A stretch of 64,000 nt of DNA from Lysobacter enzymogenes (GCF_023617245.1 NZ_CP067396.1:1364001-1428000), one strand, 5' to 3'. Positions 26,801 through 34,359 are shown, counted from the stretch's first letter. Numbers and translations: made by a program. Notes: generated by a model not told the origin, from the sequence alone.

Positions 26801-26852
26801 GAGCGACATTGCATTGCGCGCCATCCGGCGCGCGGGGCGTGAGGCTTACCAT
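20886..26852 (-). CDS. non-ribosomal peptide synthetase, order E-C-A-T-reductase
   Basis: A 1988-residue NRPS; ATG 26852 has GGAG six bases upstream. The N-terminal domain (about 60-490) is an epimerisation domain: HHLVVDVVSWR at 195, TVGWFTALYPLRL, and VLFNYLG. A condensation domain follows (about 515-960; HHHALIDGWS near 664), then adenylation (about 985-1490; YTSGTTGTPKG near 1142, GRRDRQIKLRGFRIELGEIE), a carrier domain (FFDLGGQSLLAMQL, Ser near 1537) and a thioester reductase (LLTGATGFIGRFL near 1618, catalytic YAASK) that would release an aldehyde or alcohol. It has no A-T module before the E domain, no TE domain and no MbtH gene nearby, so it should receive a carrier-bound chain from a protein encoded elsewhere, or be a truncated remnant. 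An H-NS gene lies upstream. Confidence 0.95.
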   Translation of the reverse strand: MVSLTPRAPDGAQCNVARSENMDDALAQATTQSSVRSSLGADREHRRACIDATTAATGEQRLLPIQWRFLQRDRTEHSRYVQYADVPLADGIGRAQLQAALLALVARHDALRLKFRESAGGWMAQYRAEALSAEAWDDAIVEIDGDAAQAPATAREHIHAQVDAAMAELDIKQGRLLRWLWLRDANGSRLLWVMHHLVVDVVSWRVLAEDLATALDQLGRGEAVRLARKGATGYQDWAARLHDYAYSGELDAEKRYWLAQLSAPAGALAFDGDDEAPAQSSSRQHELRLPSALTRRLLDQATSRHGLRIHELLTAALGRALGQWQSVDAIRIDLESHGRPDLSDVPGFDGVDLSQTVGWFTALYPLRLERLRDDLRGQLRAAGAALAAVPHAGIGFGVLNELARDEDLEQAREGRESQVLFNYLGAFDPDRGGSRIGARRRRSHALGVEGGVEHGALTLRIDYSERQFQAASVAALAAQLERALAEIADDEGGPGAGVDVGAEDDGTSESAWSLADCTPAELQDLRRHYPALQDLYPCTGMQQGLLLMSDGANPDGVYLTQLRLTLDGADPQRLRAAWVELVRRHPVLRTAFLDRGGERLLQAVMREVALPWREIDLSALAEDQRNAELERALDDERRRAFALGEAPPMRVLLARLDARRHCLAWTHHHALIDGWSMGLLAQELFQVYAGHNEDAAPPPYRDYIAWLESRDHQAAADYWQRYLDGLPLAASAALSARLDDDADTDATGPSEQRAHVLELPVALTAQLDRALKHEGVSLGTAILAAWGLLQSKYSAEEEVLFGYTTSGRPPELDGIERMVGLFINSLPLRLRIDPAQTLSAWLRQVQSMQLDHGDHGFLPLAAIQRACGARAGQALFNALVVVENFPLDRSLPSMDGEQLRVLDARGVERSDFPLNLIVYPGSRLTLKLAYQSRQFGDAAARAMLDRLGHLLAGFAHGFDQRVGQLSPLSADERERAVREWNRSEVDYPLHACAHELFQQQAEALGDGDAIVCGGERWSWNRLSARVAEVAAWLRRGGVRPGDRVALALPKEPELIAAILAIMRAGAAYVPVALDCPPERLAFIAGDAGIGRLLTVRAHAALADGSGLSALCLDEIDAAATDSSADVEALQDAEPQSSESTAYLIYTSGTTGTPKGVALSHRNLVNFSLWLGGAGLYGRGQGFTQFAPHTFDASIGEIFGALLAGATLHLLSDALIQEPRALAAYLGEHAIAFAAFPPPYLQQIDPAQVPANLSILTAGSAPTVELARAWSARCRYVNAYGPTETTVLSSAWMPAADDAELAAGRLSIGRPISNTTMYVVDAAGQLCAPGLLGEIWIGGAGVAQGYVNRPELTAQQFLDDPWRAGERVYRTGDHGRWLDDGRIEFIGRRDRQIKLRGFRIELGEIENRLREHAGVRDAAVLAHGDGAERRLLAWVVRHEDARAQPQAEFLAELREGLRRALPEYMLPQATMELAQLPLTGNGKLDAKALPRPELAAGAAGTVHIAPRDAFERALAEVWAAVLKLPSASISADANFFDLGGQSLLAMQLARRISAELGCQMRTGDVFAAPTLARQAERIRYGDDGRERVVSLQPDGSLGDDFPAAPEWLTAQPTDATDAAILLTGATGFIGRFLLRQLLDSTSSTVFCLVRGADEPEATLRLRAIMQRWRLWKPEDEARIVVCAGDLASPSLGLSARDRARITAEVGMVFHNGTSMNHLEHYASAKPANVDGVRELLRLAMRGRPKTFHHVSTLGVFSRATPRPENARIDEHTSIESERHPHAEGYAASKWVAERLVTLAGERGLPCTIFRLGLVAGDREQGRYDERQGLHRLMHSASIMKAGYIDDGAGVALLPVDYVAQAIVALARAHRHAGGIFHLASTRPVPIERLFQAYATAFGEPIELLAHAQWLRRIAEFHAAGVCLPILPLVQEAIDEAARSTNTAAAPPRDSGVQFDFAVTEAALAELDLAAPTLDDATLAMYWRGLRRWA

Positions 26853-27277
26853 GACAGCTCCATTGTCATTAGATTGAAGCCTTCGATCGCTTCGGCGTCA
26901 CGACGAAGTCGTCTGCTCGATCGGACTCTAGATCGAAGACACTTCCGACTTATTACATGGGAAATCATGGCGCTGAATATCGCCGGCCCCCGCCTTGCGC
27001 GGGAACTGTGAAAAACTTCGCCTTTCGCCCGTGCGATGCCTCACTTTCGTCTGCGTCGGCGCTATCGGTCGGCGGCAAGCGCGCTCGCCGGCGTTCGCTG
27101 AAAGAAAAGCGGCGTTTTCTCGCGGACGCACCGACCCGCTTGCAGGCGACGCCTGCGAGTAAATGGACGAAGCGCAGCGGCATCGGGCTGAGCGCGATGC
27201 ACTCGATCTTTGAAACCGCCCTCGGGTTTTGCAGGCGGTCGCCGGCGGTTTAACCCGCGCGCCTCGCTCGGCGCAGC
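26853..27277. promoter_or_regulatory. NRPS upstream region
   Basis: About 425 bases between the NRPS start and the end of the H-NS gene. No gene is convincing. The segment 26860-26960 is AT-richer than its surroundings (ATTAGATTGAAG, CTCTAGATCGAAG, TTATTACATGGG), consistent with the NRPS promoter and with H-NS binding; no exact -35/-10 pair can be fixed. Confidence 0.4.
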
Positions 27278-27697
27278 TCAGCCCTGCTTGACGAGCGTGC
27301 GTCGGCCTATCGAATTGGTCTTGCGCGCGGTCGGCTTTGCGAGGCCGGGAATCAGGAAATCGGTGGCGCTGCGTCCATGCTTGGTTTTCTGCGCCAGCCA
27401 GCGCGGCATCCGGCCCCGGCCCGACCAGGTATTGCGCTTGTTGTCGGGATCGCGATATTTGGCCGCCACCTTGCTCGGCTTGCGCCGCGGGCTGCGCTTC
27501 TTGGCGGCGATCTCGGCGACGGGCTGGTCGCCAAAGAGTTCTTCGATCGTATAACCGTGTTGGGCGGCCAGCGCGGCGGCCTTGCGGCGCACTAGCGCGG
27601 GCGAGCGGCGCTTGGCCAGCAGTTGCTTGCGCTGCTCCGCGGCGCTCAGCAGGGCGGTCAGTTCGCGCAGGCCGAGCTTTTCGATATCGATATTCAT
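27278..27697 (-). CDS. H-NS family nucleoid protein (NRPS-linked copy)
   Basis: 139 residues, same length and layout as the copy at 15553-15972: N-terminal MNIDIEKLGLRELTALLSAA helix, a basic linker (KKRSPRRKPSKVAAK) and the DNA-binding motif YRDPDNKRNTWSGRGRMPRW. It is transcribed toward the NRPS start, 425 nt away. The C-terminal DNA-binding part is almost identical to the other copy; the N-terminal oligomerisation part differs more. Silencing of the NRPS is inferred from position. Confidence 0.9.
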   Translation of the reverse strand: MNIDIEKLGLRELTALLSAAEQRKQLLAKRRSPALVRRKAAALAAQHGYTIEELFGDQPVAEIAAKKRSPRRKPSKVAAKYRDPDNKRNTWSGRGRMPRWLAQKTKHGRSATDFLIPGLAKPTARKTNSIGRRTLVKQG

Positions 27698-28126
27698 CCG
27701 CCAAGGGTCCGGCCATGCCTATCGGGCTGTCAAGCGACGCCGCCGCCGGCCCGCGGGGCGCGTTCGCGCCGGAGCGGCGGTCGCCGCTCGTCGGCGGCAA
27801 GAATGGGTGGGTCTTTGGGGCGGGTTTAAATCGCGCCGGATGCCGGCGAACGAGGCGTCGCAATCGAAAGCCGGCCGGGGGCGAACCTGTGAACCGGCGG
27901 CCGGCCGCGCCGGAGAATCCGTTCTCGCGAAACGAACGAGCGTATTGGAACGGGGCGAGTTGAATACCCCGTCAGGCCGCTACAGATAAACACAGCGCGG
28001 CTGGCGCAGGGGATATTCGCGGCCGCGGCGGGGGCGTTACGCTCGCGACGCGCGCAGAGGCGGCTGCGGGCATTATCGAGGTTTCACCATAACGGACTCC
28101 GCCATAACGAATCAGGGGGATTCTCA
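27698..28126. promoter_or_regulatory. upstream region of a secreted protein gene, with a repeated octamer
   Basis: About 430 bases between divergent genes. CCATAACG occurs at 28087-28094 and again at 28102-28109, 15 bp apart start to start, just upstream of the gene at 28127; spaced half-sites like this can bind a regulator. Nothing else is recognisable. Confidence 0.4.
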
Positions 28127-28642
28127 ATGAAACATCAGATCGCGACCGTGGCTTTGGCGCTCATCCTCGGCATGGCGACGGTATCGCCGGCGCAGGCGCA
28201 GGAAATCTGCCTGCCCGAACTGAATCCGCAAGACAGCGCGCAGAGCTGCGGCGGCGACCCGGGCGGCGGCGGTGGCGGCGGCGGTACTCCGGGTTATGTA
28301 CTGCAAGGCGTCATCCAGAACGAGGGATACACCACGGAAGGCGCCGTGCCCGGAGGCAAGCGGCTCAAGATCCGCGCGTACTCGCGCCTGGCCGACGCCA
28401 GCAACGATCGCGTCGATGCCCACTACATCAACGTTCGCTGCAACGCCTACGATCCCTACGGCCCCGGCTACACCAGCGATTACGACGAAGAGAACAACGG
28501 GGCGCTGGTCGATGTGAAGTTCGCCTCGAATTCGGTGCAGGGCGAGTTCCGCACGGTCAAGGTCGTATGCACGCATCACGCGCGCTTCGGTTTCCTTACC
28601 TACGATACGACCAGCAGCGCGGAGATCGTCGTGCCGCACTGA
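28127..28642 (+). CDS. secreted protein with a Gly-rich linker, unknown
   Basis: 171 residues with a clear signal peptide (MKHQIATVALALILGMATVS, then PAQAQE). The mature protein starts with a Cys-containing segment (EICLPELNPQDSAQSCGGD), a run of eight Gly, and then a compact domain with many Tyr and charged residues (HYINVRCNAYDPYGPGYTSD) ending AEIVVPH. GGGGGA lies eight bases before the ATG. Cysteines at about 27, 41, 106 and 147 could form disulphides. No family recognised. A terminator follows. Confidence 0.8.
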   Translation: MKHQIATVALALILGMATVSPAQAQEICLPELNPQDSAQSCGGDPGGGGGGGGTPGYVLQGVIQNEGYTTEGAVPGGKRLKIRAYSRLADASNDRVDAHYINVRCNAYDPYGPGYTSDYDEENNGALVDVKFASNSVQGEFRTVKVVCTHHARFGFLTYDTTSSAEIVVPH

Positions 28643-28663
28643 TCGTCCTGCGCGCGCGCTTCC

Positions 28664-28688
28664 AAGGCCCCGGAAACGGGGCCTTTTT
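28664..28688 (+). terminator. intrinsic terminator of the secreted protein gene
   Basis: AAGGCCCCG, loop GAAA, CGGGGCCTTTTT: a strong 9-10 bp GC stem with tetraloop and T-tract, 22 nt after the stop codon. Confidence 0.9.
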
Positions 28689-28782
28689 GTTGTAACTGTC
28701 GATGGCTCGATCCCGGCGCGATCTGTCCGCGCGACTTCGCAGGTCGCGCGTTGCCGGCCGGAACGCCAGCGCGGTTCGCGGA

Positions 28783-29404
28783 TTATTCTCGCGCCGCGTC
28801 CGATCCGGGTTCGCGGCCGCCGCCGCTGGAATCGGGACAGGCCGCGCCTGGCGCGTCGGACGGCGATGCGGGATTCGGCAGTATCCATGCGCGTTTGCCG
28901 GTGTCGTCGTAGACCACGCGCAAGCGCCGCAGGATTCCCAAACCGATATCGGCGGTGCCCGCTTCCATGAAACGGACCCCGGGGCGCTCCAGCCGCAGCG
29001 GCCCGACGCACAGCGAGCCTTGCAGCCGCGCCGAGAAAATCGGCTGGCGCATCGAGCACGACCGAGGGCAACCTGTCCGCCTGGGACGGCAGCGCCGTCC
29101 CGGCCGGAGCGTTGTCGTCCGAGCGCGGCGTCAGCACGAGGCGGCTGCCAGGCCCGTCCATCTCGACGAAATGCCCGGGAAAGCTGTTCGGACCGATGAT
29201 GCCGATCCCGTCGGGCTGGTCGTAGGCGAGCGCGGTCGCGCGCGCGTCGGCGATGGCGACGCCGCCCAGGCGTGCGTCCTTGATGAAGGTGTCGTGGCCC
29301 GGCACCGGCTTGCCGATGCCGCCTTCGACCGAGGGCGAGGGGCCGGTATCGGGCAGGCCCGGCGCGGCGGCTGCGGCGCGCCGCGTCAACAGGCCGAAAG
29401 CCAC
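28783..29404 (-). pseudogene. frameshifted, truncated aspartyl-protease-like remnant
   Basis: Reading from 29404, one frame gives DTFIKDARLGGVAIADARAT and IGIIGPNSFPGHFVEMDGPG, then SRLVLTPRS up to LPSVVLDA near 29050. The continuation is in another frame from about 29052 (MRQPIFSARLQGSLCVGPLR, AGTADIGLGILRRLRVVYDD, GKRAWILPN). The two parts together look like the second half of a retropepsin-like aspartic protease; the N-terminal catalytic half is absent because the divergent phzF-like gene starts 36 nt away. A one-base change near 29050 would join the frames, so a sequencing error is possible for that step, but not for the missing half. Confidence 0.6.
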
Positions 29405-29439
29405 ATCGTCGGCGCGCGCGCAGCGGTTACGATCCGGGC

Positions 29440-30330
29440 ATGAGCTTGCGCCGTTATCTGCAACTGGACGTGTTCGCCCACCGCATCGGCGCCGGCAATC
29501 CGCTGGCGGTGGTGTTCGACGCGCAGGGGCTGGACGATGCGGCGATGCAGTCCTTCGCCGCGTGGATGCATTTGCCGGAAACGGTGTTCCTGCTGCCGCC
29601 GGGACCCGGCGCGGATTATCGCGCGCGCATCTTCACCCCGACCCGCGAACTCGACTTCGCCGGCCATCCCAGCGTCGGCGCGGCCTGGGCCGTGCTCGAC
29701 GCGGGCCGGGTCGCGCCGCACCGCGATGCCTTGGTGCAGGAATGCGCGGCCGGGCAATTGCCGGTGCGGATCGTGCACGACGCGACCGGGCCGCGGGTGT
29801 CGGTGCGCACGCCGCGCGCGCGGCGGATCGAGCGCGCCGGCGAAGACGATGCCGCGCGCCTGGACGCGGCTTTGCGCGGCCTGGCGTTGGCCGATCGCGC
29901 GACCGGCGCGCTGGCGCCGGCGCTGTGGGACAACGGCGTGCGCTGGTGGCTGGCCGAAGCCGGCGACGCGCGCGCGCTGCGCGAATGGCGGCCCGATCCC
30001 GCGGTGCTCGCCGCGATCGCCGAACTCGGCGGCGATGCGCTGGGACTGGCCGTGTTCGCCGCCGGCGATGTGCCCGGTTGCGCGCGCACCGTGCGCGCGT
30101 TCTGCCCCGGCGACGGTTTCGCCGAAGACCCGGTGACCGGCAGCGCCAACGCCGCCATCGCCAGCGCCCTGCTCGAGGCCGGGCGGTTGCGGGCCGGCGA
30201 GGGCTATTGCGCCAGCCAGGGCCGCGAGGTCGGGCGCGACGGACGGGTGGAACTGCGCGTCGACGAGGACGCCGCGGTCTGGGTCGGCGGACGGGTGCAG
30301 GCGGTGATTCGCGGCAGCGTGGAGTGGTGA
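29440..30330 (+). CDS. PhzF-family isomerase
   Basis: 296 residues of the PhzF/YddE family, two similar alpha/beta halves with the active site between them. Conserved features: LQLDVFA near the start, the catalytic Glu in LPETVFL (about 47), FTPTRELDFAGHPSVGAAW, and the second-half signature FAEDPVTGSANAAIASAL. PhzF itself isomerises a dihydrohydroxyanthranilate in phenazine synthesis, but no other phz genes are here, so this is most likely a family member of unknown substrate. Confidence 0.9.
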   Translation: MSLRRYLQLDVFAHRIGAGNPLAVVFDAQGLDDAAMQSFAAWMHLPETVFLLPPGPGADYRARIFTPTRELDFAGHPSVGAAWAVLDAGRVAPHRDALVQECAAGQLPVRIVHDATGPRVSVRTPRARRIERAGEDDAARLDAALRGLALADRATGALAPALWDNGVRWWLAEAGDARALREWRPDPAVLAAIAELGGDALGLAVFAAGDVPGCARTVRAFCPGDGFAEDPVTGSANAAIASALLEAGRLRAGEGYCASQGREVGRDGRVELRVDEDAAVWVGGRVQAVIRGSVEW

Positions 30331-30889
30331 GCGCGCGAACTGCCAATTTGGACTTGCATGATGCGCGCGTCGCTGTTTACGTAAAAACGCCTGGATATGT
30401 CCAAATTTGGATAAATCGGCACGGGATTTGAGCCCAAGCCGGGCCATTGCCTCGTGCAAGCCCGTCGGTCGAGGGCATCGCCCGGGGTAGCGCGCGAGGC
30501 TGGACGGCGGGGCCGGATTAATCGACTTCGTCACAATTTCAGGTTGCGATTTCGGGCGTCGCCTGGTCGATAGCCGCTCCGGCGCAAAACATTTTGAGAC
30601 GGGCCTGTCCGCTGCTTGCCGGAGGACGCGTTTCTGCCCGCCGCAATGAACCAAAATCACTGTTTCTCACCAGAAATGCCGGCTATCGGAAATCTTCCGA
30701 GGCCTCATCGCTGCGGGCGTTTTCGTCACGCGCCCTTAACGATAAACAGGCGCAGCCTGTCCGCGATACACACGAGATCCGCACCTCGAAAGTGTGTTAT
30801 CGGCGCTCAGCCGGTGTCGCCCCCGCGGACGCAGGCCTAGCGGTCCAACCTCAGGCACGAGCAGCGCAAGGCTGCATTCGGAGGACGTG
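30331..30889. promoter_or_regulatory. 559-base regulatory-looking spacer before the collagen-like gene
   Basis: No gene is convincing. It holds two related AT-rich palindromes near its left end (separate entry) and is AT-richer than most of the window (for example 30350-30425 and 30640-30770), as expected for a regulated promoter region of the collagen-like/TpsB pair. No exact promoter elements can be fixed. Confidence 0.45.
30343..30411. promoter_or_regulatory. two related palindromes, possible operator pair
   Basis: CCAATTTGG (30343-30351) and the perfect 12-mer TCCAAATTTGGA (30400-30411) share the CCAA-TTTGG core and lie 57 bp apart. Both are AT-rich islands in GC-rich DNA just after the phzF-like gene. 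A dimeric regulator binding both is possible. Confidence 0.4.
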
Positions 30890-32392
30890 ATGGACACCTG
30901 TGGCATTCGCAAGGCCCTTTCCTACAGCCTGCTCGCTGCGTGCATCTTGACGGTCACGGTGGCGACGACCGGGTGCTCCGGTTCGGGCGGGGTCAAATCC
31001 AGCTTCAATCCCAATCCGGGCGGCCCCGGCGGCCCTGGCGAGCCGGGCGGTCCCGGTGGTCCGGGCGAACCGGGCGGTCCTGGTGGTCCCGGTGGTCCGG
31101 GCAATCCCGGCGGCCCGGGCGATCCGGGCGGTCCCGGTAATCCGGGCGGCCCCGGCGGTCCGGGTGGTCCGGGCAATCCCGGCGGCCCCGGCAATCCGGG
31201 TGGTCCTGGCGGCCCCGGTGGCCCGGGCGGCGCCTCGGCGGGCAATCCGCTGGGCTCGATCATCACCACCACCGGCAATCTGGTCACCGGCATCGGCAGC
31301 GGCGTGAGTTCGCTCGGCGCGCAGATCCCGAACCAGGCCCTGCTCGGCGGCAACAATCCGACCACGCAAGGTCTGGCCAAGGTCGTCGACGACCTCGGCA
31401 AGACCGTCAGCGGCCTCGGCACCGCGACCAGCAGCGGCCTCGGCCAGATCGGCAACATTCCCAATCCGGTCGGCACCACCGTCGGCGGCGTCGACAACCT
31501 GGTGGTCAACGTCGGCACCACGGTCGGCGACCTCGGCGCGACCGTGGCCACCGTCGGCGCCTTCCAGGGCTCGCCGATCCAGCCGTTGACCAGCGCGGCC
31601 GGCGGCCTGGTGTCGGGCGTCGGCGGCGGGGTCAAGGACCTCGGCGGCAAGCTCGGCGGCGTGCTCGAAGGCCAGGCCGGGCAGCAGCTCACCGGCGCGG
31701 TCAGCCAGATCGTCACGCCGGTGGCGGGCCTGTTGCAGGTCAACGGCGGCACCGCCGGCGGCACCAGCGGCGGCGGCAATCTGGTCGCGAACGCCTCGCG
31801 CGGCGTCGGCGGCGTGGTCGGCGGCGTGGCCGCGGCCGGCGCCGGGCTCGGCGCGGCGATCGGCGGCGCGCCGCTCCCGGGCGGCGCGGCGGGCGTGACC
31901 AACGTGGTCGGCGGCGCGGTGACCGGTCTGAGCGGCAACATCGGCACGGTCGGCGCGGGCATCACCGCCGGGCTGGGCAATGCCGGTTCGATCGCCAACC
32001 CGGTCGGGGTGACCGCGGCCGGCGCGACCACCGCGGTGGCCGGCGTCGGCACCACGGTCGGCGGCGTCGGCACCGGACTGGCCAGCGCCGGTGGCGGCAC
32101 GCCGTTGGCGCCGGTGACCGGTCTGGTCGGCGGCGCGGTGGCCGGCATCGGCAGCGGCGTGAATCAGGTCGGTACAGGCGCGACTGCGGCGGTCAACGGG
32201 CCGCTGCAGCCGGTGACTCAGGGGCTGAGCACGGTCGTCAACGGCGTGGCCGGGGCGACCGGGCTCAACAACGCGAACGGCGGCCTGCTCGGCGGCGTGG
32301 TCGGCAGCGTGGGCGCTGCCGGCGGCGACGGCGGCAAGGGCGGCCTGCTCGGCACCGGCTTGCTCGGCGGCAAGAAGGGCGCCAAGCCGTAA
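30890..32392 (+). CDS. collagen-like triple-helix repeat lipoprotein
   Basis: 500 residues; ATG 30890 follows a strong CGGAGGA site. A signal segment (ALSYSLLAACILTVTVATTG, then C at 29) suggests a lipoprotein, though LAAC at 15-18 is the better lipobox match and the true Cys is uncertain. From about residue 43 come some 24 collagen-like G-x-y triplets rich in GGP, with E, N and D in the y position, then a long Gly/Val/Thr-rich region of degenerate units (NPVGTTVGGVDNLVVNVGTT type) to the end, KKGAKP. It is followed after 248 nt by a TpsB-type transporter, which makes it a candidate cargo without a recognisable TPS secretion domain. Confidence 0.88.
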   Translation: MDTCGIRKALSYSLLAACILTVTVATTGCSGSGGVKSSFNPNPGGPGGPGEPGGPGGPGEPGGPGGPGGPGNPGGPGDPGGPGNPGGPGGPGGPGNPGGPGNPGGPGGPGGPGGASAGNPLGSIITTTGNLVTGIGSGVSSLGAQIPNQALLGGNNPTTQGLAKVVDDLGKTVSGLGTATSSGLGQIGNIPNPVGTTVGGVDNLVVNVGTTVGDLGATVATVGAFQGSPIQPLTSAAGGLVSGVGGGVKDLGGKLGGVLEGQAGQQLTGAVSQIVTPVAGLLQVNGGTAGGTSGGGNLVANASRGVGGVVGGVAAAGAGLGAAIGGAPLPGGAAGVTNVVGGAVTGLSGNIGTVGAGITAGLGNAGSIANPVGVTAAGATTAVAGVGTTVGGVGTGLASAGGGTPLAPVTGLVGGAVAGIGSGVNQVGTGATAAVNGPLQPVTQGLSTVVNGVAGATGLNNANGGLLGGVVGSVGAAGGDGGKGGLLGTGLLGGKKGAKP

Positions 32393-32640
32393 GCCGGCGC
32401 CGCCGCGCGGCTTGCGCTGCGGCGATGGTGCGATCGACCGCGCGGGAACGGCCATGCGCCGTTCCCGCTGCGGCGCCAAGCCCCGGATTCGCAGCGTAGA
32501 TCGCAGATACAGATCGAACATCCGGATGGGACAGGCCGATGCGCGCCGGCTCCACGGCGCGCGCGCATCGGCGTCGCGGCGCCCCGCGGCGCCGCTTGCG
32601 CAACACCCGATCGCACGCAAGAACACTTGAGGGGCCGCGC

Positions 32641-34359
32641 ATGGGCACAGGGCTTTGGGGGAAGCGCTATCCGCTCGCGCTGGCATGGGCCGCGTGTTTG
32701 TCCGCGAACCTGCCGGCTCACGCCCAGACCGTTCCGCGATTGCCGGCCACCGGCAATCCGCTGCAGACCTTGCCGCAGGCGCCGCTGCCGAAAACGCCGC
32801 CCAAGGTCGAGACCACGGTGGCGCCGCAGCAGAATCCGGCGATGGCCGCGTTCCTGGCGCTGCAACTGGTGCCGTCGCGGTTCGAGGTGTCCGGGGTCAA
32901 GTCGGTGCCGTTCGACGATGTGATCGCGCTGTTCAAGCCCTTGGCCGGCCAGCGGATCACCGTCGCCCAGCTGCTGACCGCCGCCGAGGCCTGCACCAGA
33001 CTCTATCGCCAGCGCGGCTACGCGCTGTCGTTCTGCTACGTGCCCTCGCAGGACTTCGCCGACGGCGCGGTCAAGGTGGTCGCGGTGGAGGGCTATGTCG
33101 CCCAGGTCCGCGTCAACGGCAAGGTCGGCGGACTGGAGCGCAAGATCCGCGCGATCGCCCAGCGCATCGTCGACGACCGGCCGCTGCGCCAGGCGACGTT
33201 CGAACGTTATTCGCAGATCCTGGGTTTCCTGCCCGGGGCCAAGATCGGCCTCAACGTGCCGGCGCCGACCACCACCGACGGCGCGACTTCGCTGGAGATC
33301 AACGTCCAGGCCAAGCGCTACGACGCGACCTGGGCGCTGGAGTTCAACCACCCCGGCACCCAGGGCCTGGCCACGCTCAATCTCAACGCGTTGACCGCGC
33401 TGGCCGAGCAATGGAGCCTGGCGGCGCTGTATCCCGACGGGCGCGGCAACGAGCGCTTCTACAGCGCCGGCTACTCGCAACTGTTCGGCAGCGACGGCTG
33501 GATCGGCCGCGCCGAAGGTTCGCGCTACCGCGGCGTGCCGGCGACGCAGACGCCGCTGCCGGCCTTCCTCGACCATCGCGTCGAGCAGGACCGTTATGCG
33601 CTCAGCGCGCGCTATCCGCTGAAGCTGGAAGCCGAGCGCTCGCTGTTCCTGTCTTTGGGCGCGTACGCGGCCGACCAGTCCGACCGCTATCTCAACACCC
33701 TCAACGGCGCGAGCCTGGAGCAGCGATCCAAGACCCGGGTGCTGCAGGCCGGGCTCGACTACGCGCGCGCCGGCAAGGACCGCGCGCGCCAGGTCGGCGT
33801 GCAGATCGCGCGCGGGCTCGACGCCTGGGGCGCCAAGGCCGAGACCCTGACCAACATCGGCGGCGCGATCCTGCCGTCGGCCAGCGACGTGGCCTTCACC
33901 AAGTACAGCCTGGGCTATGCGCAGAGCCGCGCGTGGAAGAACCAGCGCTACCTCGCGGTGCTGCGCGCGACCGCGCAGTACAGCCGCGAGCGCCTGCCGT
34001 CCTCGGAGCAGATCAGCTTCGGCGGCAGCCGTTTCGCGCTGGCCTACGACCCGGGCGAGACCTCCGGCGACCGCGGCTGGGGCGTGGGCCTGGAGCTGAG
34101 CCGCAACTTCCAGCCGCAGCTGCGCTGGCTCAAGACGGTGTCGCCGTATTTGAGCGTGCAGCATGCGCAAGTGTCGCTGAGCGACGGGCGCCGGCCGTCG
34201 CCGAATCGATTGGGGACGGCGGCGGCGGGGGTGCGGCTGTCGGACGGCAAGCATTACAACGTGGATTTCGCTTATGCGAAGCCGACGGCGGATTTGCCGT
34301 TGGAGACGGACGATCGCAAGCCGCGATGGAATTTGAACTTTGCGTATCAGTTGCCTTGA
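32641..34359 (+). CDS. ShlB/FhaC-type (TpsB) outer-membrane transporter
   Basis: 572 residues. Signal peptide to about residue 28 (ACLSANLPAHAQ), a Pro-rich N-terminal stretch, then POTRA domains (PSRFEVSGVKSVPFDDVIAL; LYRQRGYALSFCYVPSQDFA) and a C-terminal 16-strand-type barrel with alternating aromatic strands (SYSQ-like FYSAGYSQLFGSDGWIGRAE), ending NLNFAYQLP with a final aromatic-containing strand. TpsB proteins export a partner TpsA across the outer membrane. GAGGGG lies about seven bases before ATG 32641. The only neighbour fit to be cargo is the collagen-like protein. Confidence 0.88.
   Translation: MGTGLWGKRYPLALAWAACLSANLPAHAQTVPRLPATGNPLQTLPQAPLPKTPPKVETTVAPQQNPAMAAFLALQLVPSRFEVSGVKSVPFDDVIALFKPLAGQRITVAQLLTAAEACTRLYRQRGYALSFCYVPSQDFADGAVKVVAVEGYVAQVRVNGKVGGLERKIRAIAQRIVDDRPLRQATFERYSQILGFLPGAKIGLNVPAPTTTDGATSLEINVQAKRYDATWALEFNHPGTQGLATLNLNALTALAEQWSLAALYPDGRGNERFYSAGYSQLFGSDGWIGRAEGSRYRGVPATQTPLPAFLDHRVEQDRYALSARYPLKLEAERSLFLSLGAYAADQSDRYLNTLNGASLEQRSKTRVLQAGLDYARAGKDRARQVGVQIARGLDAWGAKAETLTNIGGAILPSASDVAFTKYSLGYAQSRAWKNQRYLAVLRATAQYSRERLPSSEQISFGGSRFALAYDPGETSGDRGWGVGLELSRNFQPQLRWLKTVSPYLSVQHAQVSLSDGRRPSPNRLGTAAAGVRLSDGKHYNVDFAYAKPTADLPLETDDRKPRWNLNFAYQLP

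Noticed and set aside
22347..27011. A 1554-residue open frame antisense to the NRPS
   Set aside because: It is the mirror of the NRPS in GC-rich DNA; the translation is Arg/Ala/Gln-rich with no domain, while the other strand has complete NRPS motifs.
29440..30330. Phenazine biosynthesis locus
   Set aside because: Only a PhzF-family protein is present; no other phz genes in the window, and the family is broad.
31018..31230. CRISPR-like repetitive array
   Set aside because: The periodicity is codon-level GGx-CCx in the collagen-like gene, with no spacers or direct repeats of CRISPR length. No CRISPR array was seen elsewhere.
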